DNA of 6,838 bases, taken from Bacillota bacterium. Its GTDB lineage: Bacteria > Bacillota > Desulfotomaculia > Desulfotomaculales > JAJYZD01. Position numbers and translations under genes: made by a program. The notes beneath the pieces are model-generated. The model had not been told where the DNA came from and ran no database searches. It saw only the letters and a program-made list of their open reading frames with translations. Location: NCBI GenBank assembly GCA_021800315.1, contig JAJYZD010000206.1, positions 1-6,838 of the forward strand. Direction: 5' to 3'. Shown piece by piece: positions 1 to 6,838 of this stretch. Numbering within the stretch: position 1 is the first letter of the stretch; every line of letters starts with the position of its first letter.

Positions 1-165
1 AACACCTATAAAGGTTGGGTGTGTGGATTATCTGCGAAAGGTACCGGCATGGTTGGGGTAATGGACGCCAATGGTAAGCGCATAAGCCGGTTTACTCCAG
101 CAAAATGGTCTGGTTGCAGTTCGACTGGAAGCGCCGCAACATTCCGGGATCGCGGTAACCGGTAA
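1..165 (+). other. Unrecognised open frame at left edge, possibly the 3' end of a gene
   Basis: Frame 1 is open from base 1 to a TAA at 163-165 (54 codons). The readable part includes the stretch KGTGMVGVMDANGKRISRF, which looks protein-like, but I recognise no family. Only about half of the codons end in G or C, far fewer than in the genes downstream. It may therefore be non-coding spacer, a decayed gene, or a gene of different origin. There is no terminator-like hairpin after the stop. In related bacteria an Rrf2-type regulator often precedes the desulfurase, but this peptide does not resemble one. Bases 166-215 hold nothing clear except the ribosome binding site of the next gene. Confidence 0.2.
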
Positions 166-201
166 GTCGGGCGGCCGTAAATTGAAGTTTTATGGACTGG
201 G

Positions 202-207
202 AAGGTG
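202..207 (+). promoter_or_regulatory. Ribosome binding site that decides the desulfurase start
   Basis: AAGGTG lies 8 bases before the ATG at 216. The alternative in-frame ATG at 192 has no such site upstream, and would add eight residues that precede the conserved family N-terminus. The start at 216 is therefore preferred. Confidence 0.6.
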
Positions 208-215
208 TCTTGCGG

Positions 216-1370
216 ATGCCCTATTTCGATCACAGTGCCACCACGCCGGTGAGGCCGGAGGTTTGGGAGGCCATGGCGCCTTTTTTGCGGGAGCGTTTCG
301 GCAATCCGTCCAGCTTTCACGCCTTCGGACGGACGGCGCGGCAGGCTCTGGAGGAGGCCCGGGAAAAAACGGCCGCCCTGATCGACGCCTCTCCGGACGG
401 AATCGTCTTCACCTCGGGCGGCACCGAGGCCGTCAACACGGCCGTCATCGGGGTGGCCCGTTCCCTGGCCGACCGGGGGCGGCACATCATCACCAGCGGT
501 GTGGAACACCACGCCTCGCTGGATAGTGCCCGGGCCCTGGCCGAAGAAGGTTTTGAGGTTACGGTGCTGCCGGTGGACGGATACGGCCTGGTGCATCCGG
601 ACCAGGTACGGGAAGCGCTGACCGGCGGGACCATCCTGGTCAATATCATGCACGCCAACAACGAAGTGGGCACCGTTATGCCGGTGGAGGAAATAGGGGC
701 ACTGACCAGGGAAAAGGGCATCGTCTTCCATTGCGACGCCGTGCAGACCGCCGGCAAGCTGCCCCTTTCCGTTGACCGTCTAAATGTCGATCTTCTGTCG
801 CTGTCGGCCCACAAGTTCAACGGACCCAAGGGCACCGGCGCACTTTACGTGCGCAAGGGGACGCCGTGGAAGCCCTTGCTGCACGGGGGCTCCCAGGAGA
901 GGGCCCGCCGGGCGGGGACGGAAAACGTGGCCGGCATCGTGGGTATGGGCCGGGCCGCCGAACTGGCCGGGCGGGACATGGAAGGGGAGTCGGCGCGGTG
1001 CCGGGTTTTGCGCGACCGGCTGATCGAGGGTATGTTGGGTCTGCCGGACGTCGTGCTCACCGGTCACCCGGTGCGGCGGCTGCCCATGCACGCCAGCTTT
1101 TGCCTGGCCGGCGTGGAAGGCGAGGCTGTTCTGCTGGGACTGGACATGAAGGGTATCGCCGCCTCCAGCGGTTCGGCCTGCACCTCCGGGGCGATGGAAC
1201 CGTCCTACGTGCTCACGGCCATGGGCATCGACGCCCGGCTTGCCCGGGGGGCCCTGCGGCTGACCCTGGGACTGGGGAACACCGGGGATGAGATCGAAGC
1301 ATGCCTGCGGGAAATCGGCCCGCTCGTGGCACGGCTCCGTTCCATGTCGCCGCTGGCCGGGGCCTGTTAG
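216..1370 (+). CDS. Cysteine desulfurase (NifS/IscS family, YrvO-like)
   Basis: This PLP enzyme removes sulfur from L-cysteine as a persulfide on its own active-site cysteine, giving alanine, and passes the sulfur to an acceptor protein in the cytoplasm. The 384-residue product has the full family signature: N-terminal MPYFDHSATTPVRPEV, the PLP-stacking His98 in EHHASLD, Asn149 in NNEVGT, Asp174 and Gln177 in HCDAVQTAGK, the Schiff-base Lys200 in SAHKFNGPKG, and Cys322 in the SSGSACTSG loop. Its length fits the family (about 380-400). The start at 216 is chosen over 192 from the ribosome binding site and family alignment. Only 16 bases separate it from mnmA, so the two are almost certainly co-transcribed. 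In Bacillus subtilis the equivalent pair is yrvO-mnmA, where the desulfurase serves tRNA thiolation. That role is inferred here from context. No IscU/NifU scaffold is nearby. The symbol could be iscS, nifS or yrvO, so none is given. Confidence 0.96.
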   Translation: MPYFDHSATTPVRPEVWEAMAPFLRERFGNPSSFHAFGRTARQALEEAREKTAALIDASPDGIVFTSGGTEAVNTAVIGVARSLADRGRHIITSGVEHHASLDSARALAEEGFEVTVLPVDGYGLVHPDQVREALTGGTILVNIMHANNEVGTVMPVEEIGALTREKGIVFHCDAVQTAGKLPLSVDRLNVDLLSLSAHKFNGPKGTGALYVRKGTPWKPLLHGGSQERARRAGTENVAGIVGMGRAAELAGRDMEGESARCRVLRDRLIEGMLGLPDVVLTGHPVRRLPMHASFCLAGVEGEAVLLGLDMKGIAASSGSACTSGAMEPSYVLTAMGIDARLARGALRLTLGLGNTGDEIEACLREIGPLVARLRSMSPLAGAC

Positions 1371-1386
1371 CCGGCGGGGCGGGACC

Positions 1387-2448
1387 ATGCGCGTAGCGGT
1401 GGCCATGAGCGGCGGCGTGGACAGTTCGGTGGCGGCCGCCCTGCTGGTCCGGCAAGGCCACTCGGTGATCGGGGTGACCATGCGGCTCTGGGAGGGGAAG
1501 GACGCGGCCGGCGTCTGCTGTTCGGTGGAAGCGGCCGAAGACGCGCGGCGGGTGTGCCGCACCCTGGACATACCCCATTATGTGTTTAATTTGGCGAGCG
1601 AGTTCGGGCGTCTGGTGGTCGATCATTTTGTAACCGAATACCTGGCCGGTTTTACGCCCAACCCGTGCCTGGAGTGCAACCGCCACATCAAGTTCGACGT
1701 GTTGTGGCGAAGGCTGGCCGGGGCCGGGTTGGAGTTCCTGGCGACCGGGCACTACGTCCGGGTGGGCTTCGACGGCGGGCGGTACACCTTGCGCCGCGGG
1801 GCCGACCGGGGTAAGGACCAGAGTTACGTTCTCTACACGCTGACCCAGGAGCAGATGGCGCGACTGGTGTGCCCCCTTGGGGACCTGACCAAGGAGACGG
1901 TACGGGGACTGGCCCGGGAGTGGGGCCTGCCGGTGGCGGATAAGGCGGAAAGCCAGGACATCTGTTTTGTGGGCGGAGGTGACTATCGCGAGTTTATCCG
2001 GGGACGCCTCAACGGCCCCGTGGCGACGGGACCGTTTCTGGACCGGGAAGGCCGGGTCCTGGGGCGGCACCGCGGCATCCCTTACTACACGGTGGGGCAG
2101 AGGCGGGGACTGGGCCTGCCCGGCAAGGAAAGGCTGTACGTGACGGGTCTGGATCCGGCGAGAAACGCCGTGCTGGTGGGTCCGGAAGAGGAGATCCTGG
2201 GCCGGTGCCTGGTGGCGGACGGTTTAAACTTCGTATCCTTTCCGCCGCCGCGGGATTCGGCTGGCGCCTTGGTGCAGGTCCGCTACCGGGCCGCACCGTC
2301 GCGGGCCGTCCTGCTTCCGGCGGGGGCCGACGAGTTGAAGATAGGGTTTGCAGCCGGCCAGCGCGGCATAGCGCCCGGTCAGGCCGCGGTTTTTTACCGG
2401 GGAGACTACGTCTGGGGCGGGGGCCGCATCAAGGCCCGTATCCTTTGA
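1387..2448 (+). CDS. mnmA: tRNA-specific 2-thiouridylase MnmA
   Basis: MnmA (TrmU) adenylates U34 in the anticodons of tRNA-Lys, -Glu and -Gln and replaces the 2-oxygen with sulfur delivered as a persulfide, giving 2-thiouridine. The 353-residue product begins with the ATP-pyrophosphatase loop SGGVDSS (residues 8-14). The first catalytic cysteine is Cys94 in NPCLECN, and the second, persulfide-bearing cysteine is Cys193 in ESQDICFVGGGDY. Family motifs GKDQSYVLY (142-150) and GQRRGLGLPGKERLYV (from 237) follow. The C-terminal beta-barrel ends with the usual GQAAVFY...GGGRI pattern. Length is just below the usual 355-370. The ATG at 1387 starts exactly at the family N-terminus. The upstream sequence is G-rich (GGGGCGGGA, 1376-1384) rather than a textbook site, so translation may be coupled to the desulfurase 16 bases before. 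That neighbour is the likely sulfur donor. Confidence 0.97.
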   Translation: MRVAVAMSGGVDSSVAAALLVRQGHSVIGVTMRLWEGKDAAGVCCSVEAAEDARRVCRTLDIPHYVFNLASEFGRLVVDHFVTEYLAGFTPNPCLECNRHIKFDVLWRRLAGAGLEFLATGHYVRVGFDGGRYTLRRGADRGKDQSYVLYTLTQEQMARLVCPLGDLTKETVRGLAREWGLPVADKAESQDICFVGGGDYREFIRGRLNGPVATGPFLDREGRVLGRHRGIPYYTVGQRRGLGLPGKERLYVTGLDPARNAVLVGPEEEILGRCLVADGLNFVSFPPPRDSAGALVQVRYRAAPSRAVLLPAGADELKIGFAAGQRGIAPGQAAVFYRGDYVWGGGRIKARIL

Positions 2449-2497
2449 GCCGGCGCATTTTTTAGTGCCGCTCCGGGCATAATGAGGGTGAGAAACG

Positions 2498-2710
2498 GTG
2501 CCGTACTCGAATGTTTCCCGGTTGGAGGCGAAGTTATTGAACTGCCCTGTTTGCGGGGGTAAGGCCATCGGCAAGGTAGGTGTGGATCAGTACTACTGCT
2601 GGGACTGTTGTGTGGAATACCGGATCGATAAAGAGGGCGTTCGCATATACGAGGTAGCTGAAGACGGCAGCCTGGTGGCGTTGGATCCGAAGAACGAATT
2701 TATCCTGTAG
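2498..2710 (+). CDS. Small zinc-ribbon protein of unknown function
   Basis: A 70-residue protein starting with GTG at 2498, preceded by GAGGGTG (2484-2490) at 7-base spacing. It carries CPVCGG (Cys16, Cys19) and, after 14 residues, CWDCC (Cys34, Cys37, Cys38), the layout of a four-cysteine zinc ribbon with one extra cysteine beside the last ligand. The rest is short beta-type sequence (VRIYEV, SLVALD). There is no signal peptide or membrane helix, so it is probably cytoplasmic. It starts 49 bases after mnmA and ends 23 bases before the next small gene, consistent with the same transcript. I do not recognise a named family. A role in tRNA or sulfur metabolism is only suggested by position. Metal binding is inferred from the cysteine pattern. 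Confidence 0.8.
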   Translation: MPYSNVSRLEAKLLNCPVCGGKAIGKVGVDQYYCWDCCVEYRIDKEGVRIYEVAEDGSLVALDPKNEFIL

Positions 2711-2733
2711 GGTAGGCCGCGGAGGTGGTAGGG

Positions 2734-2910
2734 ATGCGTTCGGAATTCTGGCGGGGCATGGTTACCGGGGGCGTCATCGGCACCATGATCGGGCTGGCCT
2801 TATACCAGAGGCATGACGCCGGCCAATGGTCCGGCCGGCGGGTCAGGTCCAGGGCGCAACGGGTCATCAGGGGAGTGAGCCGGACCGTCAACGACTTCGT
2901 GCGCCCTTGA
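2734..2910 (+). CDS. Small single-pass membrane protein, YtxH-like
   Basis: A 58-residue protein. The ATG at 2734 follows a perfect GGAGGTG (2721-2727) at 6-base spacing. A GTG at 2725 lies inside that site and is rejected as the start. Residues 8-24 form one hydrophobic, glycine-rich segment (GMVTGGVIGTMIGLALY) with glycines at 8, 12, 13, 16 and 20, a pattern seen in packed membrane helices. The remainder is basic and arginine-rich (GRRVRSRAQRVIRGVSR) and probably cytoplasmic under the positive-inside rule. This architecture resembles short YtxH-type proteins (N-terminal membrane anchor with a charged tail), but the match is general and the name is tentative. It probably shares the mnmA transcript and is the last gene before the hairpin at 2934. 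Function unknown. Confidence 0.72.
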   Translation: MRSEFWRGMVTGGVIGTMIGLALYQRHDAGQWSGRRVRSRAQRVIRGVSRTVNDFVRP

Positions 2911-2933
2911 TGAAAGTCCCGGCCTGGGGGTAT

Positions 2934-2974
2934 GGCGTCTTGCGGGTTGAACCCGGAGACGCCGTCTTCGTTTT
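2934..2974 (+). terminator. Probable intrinsic terminator after the mnmA unit
   Basis: GGCGTCT (2934-2940) pairs with AGACGCC (2957-2963), and inside it CGGGT (2943-2947) pairs with ACCCG (2951-2955) around a TGA loop, with a small TG/G internal loop between the two stems. Twelve base pairs in all are followed by GTCTTCGTTTTC, which is T-rich but interrupted. It lies 23 bases after the small membrane gene and just before the permease gene. The broken T-run means termination may be partial, letting some transcripts continue into the permease. Confidence 0.6.
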
Positions 2975-2989
2975 CACATAAGATGGTGG

Positions 2990-4033
2990 TTGGTATTGTC
3001 GGCAATTTCCTGGGGGAAATGGTATCCGTCCGGATTCAGGGCGGCCCTGCTGGTTTTGTTTCTGACCGTAGCGTACCTGGCCCGGGCTCTTTTTCTCTCC
3101 TTCGTGCTGGCCGCCGCCCTCGCCTACCTGGTCCATCCGCTGGTGACGGCCCTGGAGAGGAGGGGGCACGGCCGGAGCTTCGCGATCTGGCTGTCTTTCG
3201 CGGCTTTTGCCCTTGTGGGCGCGGCCCTTGTTCTGTCCCTCCTCCCGGCCCTGACCGCCCAACTGAGCCTGCTTACGGCATCGTTGCCCACCTACGCCGT
3301 GCGGGCCGACCGCGCGGCCAATTACCTGGAATCCACGTATTTACGCATGATTCCGGCCGTGTTGACCAAGTATCTCGACCAACGCATCTTTGCTTCGGAG
3401 GAAGCCGTGCTGGCCATCGTCCGGCATCTGCTGGACGGCCTGCTGCAGATGGTCAAAATGGTCCTGTGGCTGGCGCTTGTGCCGGTTATCGCCTACTATT
3501 TGCTGCGTGACGGGGCCCGCTGGAAAGAACTCGCCGTCGGCTTCCTGCCCCCGGCGTGGCAAGGGGAAGCGGCTTTCCTGCTCGTCCGGATGGATGCGCT
3601 GGTCAGCGCTTTCCTGCGCGGTCAGCTGCTGATCTGCGGCGTGGTGGCTCTCCTGAGTTGGGGGGCGCTCGCCCTCCTGGGCGTGGAGTGGGCCGCTGTC
3701 CTGGGTCTGTTCGCCGGTCTGACCGAACTTATCCCTTACTTCGGACCTCTCATCGGGGCCGGTCCGGCGGTGGCACTCGCGCTGCTTTCCGGTCCCTGGC
3801 CGGCCCTGAAGGTGGTCATCGCCTTCTTGCTCATCCAACAACTGGAAGGTAACATTATCTCGCCGAAGCTCATGGGCGACCGGTTGGGTCTGCATCCCCT
3901 GGCCATCATTACCGCCCTGGTGGCCGGGGGCGGCTTCGGACTGGCCGGGCTCCTGCTGGCCGTGCCGGTTCTGGCCTTCCTGACCGAACTGCTCCGCTTT
4001 CTGGCCGACGTTGGCCGGCGCGGTACCGCTTGA
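2990..4033 (+). CDS. AI-2E family (PerM/YrrI-type) membrane transporter
   Basis: A polytopic membrane protein of the AI-2E exporter family (formerly UPF0118). Members include TqsA and PerM-like permeases, and the substrate of most is unknown. The 347-residue product fits the usual 340-370. Hydrophobic segments are visible at about residues 17-53 (two helices), 63-88, 153-172, 210-247 (two), 253-283 and 301-335. Family hallmarks are TELIPYFGPLIGAGPAVAL (245-263) and QLEGNIISPKLMGDRLGLHP (284-303), followed by the GGGFGLAGLLLAVP segment. The start is uncertain. There is no in-frame ATG or GTG near the N-terminus, the frame is open back to a TGA at 2948, and the candidates are TTG at 2990 or TTG at 2996. 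GATGGTGG (2982-2989) is better spaced for 2996. A permease of this family also precedes alaS in Bacillus subtilis (yrrI). Export of AI-2 here should not be assumed. The symbol is left open. Confidence 0.93.
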   Translation: MVLSAISWGKWYPSGFRAALLVLFLTVAYLARALFLSFVLAAALAYLVHPLVTALERRGHGRSFAIWLSFAAFALVGAALVLSLLPALTAQLSLLTASLPTYAVRADRAANYLESTYLRMIPAVLTKYLDQRIFASEEAVLAIVRHLLDGLLQMVKMVLWLALVPVIAYYLLRDGARWKELAVGFLPPAWQGEAAFLLVRMDALVSAFLRGQLLICGVVALLSWGALALLGVEWAAVLGLFAGLTELIPYFGPLIGAGPAVALALLSGPWPALKVVIAFLLIQQLEGNIISPKLMGDRLGLHPLAIITALVAGGGFGLAGLLLAVPVLAFLTELLRFLADVGRRGTA

Positions 4034-4058
4034 CCCCCGGAGGCATATTTTGTATAAT
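4030..4058 (+). promoter_or_regulatory. Sigma-A-type promoter for alaS
   Basis: TTGACC (4030-4035) and a perfect TATAAT (4053-4058) are separated by 17 bases, one mismatch from the full consensus. The -35 box overlaps the TGA stop of the permease gene (4031-4033). Transcription would start near 4065. This is the best promoter match I found in the window, and it would make alaS transcription independent of the genes upstream. Confidence 0.8.
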
Positions 4059-4064
4059 AAACTG

Positions 4065-4212
4065 ACAAAACGTCGCTAAATCGCGTGGGTTCGTTGTCGA
4101 CAGAAGGCCGACTAAAGGCGGTAATGCCGGCCCCGGGCGGGTCTTTTCAAACGGGGGCCGGAACCAGGATAGGAAGCTTCAACATTTACAGACGGTTTGG
4201 GGGAGAGACGCA
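4065..4212 (+). promoter_or_regulatory. Untranslated leader of alaS with GC-rich hairpin
   Basis: About 148 bases lie between the predicted transcription start and the alaS start codon, unusually long for this compact region. CCGGCCCC (4127-4134) pairs perfectly with GGGGCCGG (4154-4161), and GGT/ACC (4120-4122 with 4163-4165) can extend the stem. There is no T-run after it, so it is not an intrinsic terminator. Part of the 19-base loop, TTTTCAAAC (4144-4152), can pair with GTTTGGGGG (4195-4203), which overlaps the alaS Shine-Dalgarno region. The pairing has five Watson-Crick pairs and four G-U pairs. Such a pseudoknot could hide the ribosome binding site. No T-box consensus is present. A regulatory role is inference. 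Confidence 0.4.

Positions 4213-6838
<2,626 letters not shown>

Noticed and set aside
113..140. GTTGC...GCAAC inverted repeat with a TTCGA loop, considered as part of a tRNA
   Set aside because: The T-arm stem does not pair and no cloverleaf can be drawn; the repeat is short with an 18-base loop.
6..731. Long open frame on the minus strand opposite the desulfurase gene
   Set aside because: It mirrors a clearly conserved gene, its product has no domain pattern, and long antisense frames are expected in GC-rich DNA. The same applies to minus-strand frames at 1213-2070 and 5107-6024.
1288..1386. Upstream extension of MnmA to an ATG at 1288
   Set aside because: It would overlap the desulfurase by 83 bases and add 33 residues before the conserved N-terminus that begins at 1387.
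2451..2470. Hairpin CGGCGC/GTGCCG after mnmA, considered as a terminator
   Set aside because: The stem has only six pairs with one G-U, and the run of T lies in the loop rather than after the stem.
2478..2483. CATAAT as a -10 box for the zinc-ribbon gene
   Set aside because: No -35 box lies at suitable spacing, and the transcript would begin on top of the ribosome binding site.
2932..3510. 192-codon + strand frame overlapping the start of the permease gene
   Set aside because: It is out of frame with the permease, and its product is rich in Pro, Gly and Arg as shadow frames are. The permease frame carries the family motifs.
4154..4170. Possible T-box element (GGGGCCGGAACCAGG) before alaS
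   Set aside because: Only GGAACC resembles the T-box bulge; the AGGGTGGNACCGCG consensus is not present and no terminator follows, so it cannot be called a T-box.

Overview
The window carries a compact run of housekeeping genes, all on the + strand, from what looks like a GC-rich Gram-positive bacterium of the Firmicutes/Clostridia type (Peptococcaceae or Desulfotomaculum-like relatives). The lineage is an inference. It rests on the gene order (a YrvO-like cysteine desulfurase next to mnmA, and an AI-2E-family permease directly before alaS, as yrrI-alaS in Bacillus subtilis), the sigma-A-type promoter, and the strong Shine-Dalgarno sites used with GTG and TTG starts. No species can be named from the sequence alone.

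Layout: 1-215 is a less GC-rich edge with an unrecognised open frame (stop at 163-165) and the ribosome binding site of the next gene. 216-1370 encodes a cysteine desulfurase and 1387-2448 encodes MnmA, the tRNA 2-thiouridylase. Two small proteins follow: a 70-residue zinc-ribbon protein (2498-2710) and a 58-residue single-pass membrane protein with a glycine-rich membrane helix (2734-2910). A two-part hairpin (2934-2963) followed by a T-rich stretch probably ends this first transcription unit. 2990-4033 encodes an AI-2E/PerM-type membrane protein. A near-consensus promoter (TTGACC, 17 bases, TATAAT) lies across its stop codon. It would drive a leader of about 150 bases and then alaS (4213 to the right edge), which lacks only its last few residues.

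Functional logic: the desulfurase takes sulfur from cysteine as an enzyme-bound persulfide, and MnmA uses it to make 2-thiouridine at position 34 of tRNAs. AlaRS charges tRNA-Ala and edits mischarged product. The common theme is tRNA maturation and charging. The zinc-ribbon gene and the small membrane gene sit inside this block and have no function I recognise.

No mobile element, CRISPR array, phage gene or defence system is visible. The most interesting points are the unknown zinc-ribbon protein behind mnmA and the alaS leader, which lacks T-box hallmarks but has a GC-rich hairpin whose loop can pair with the alaS Shine-Dalgarno region.
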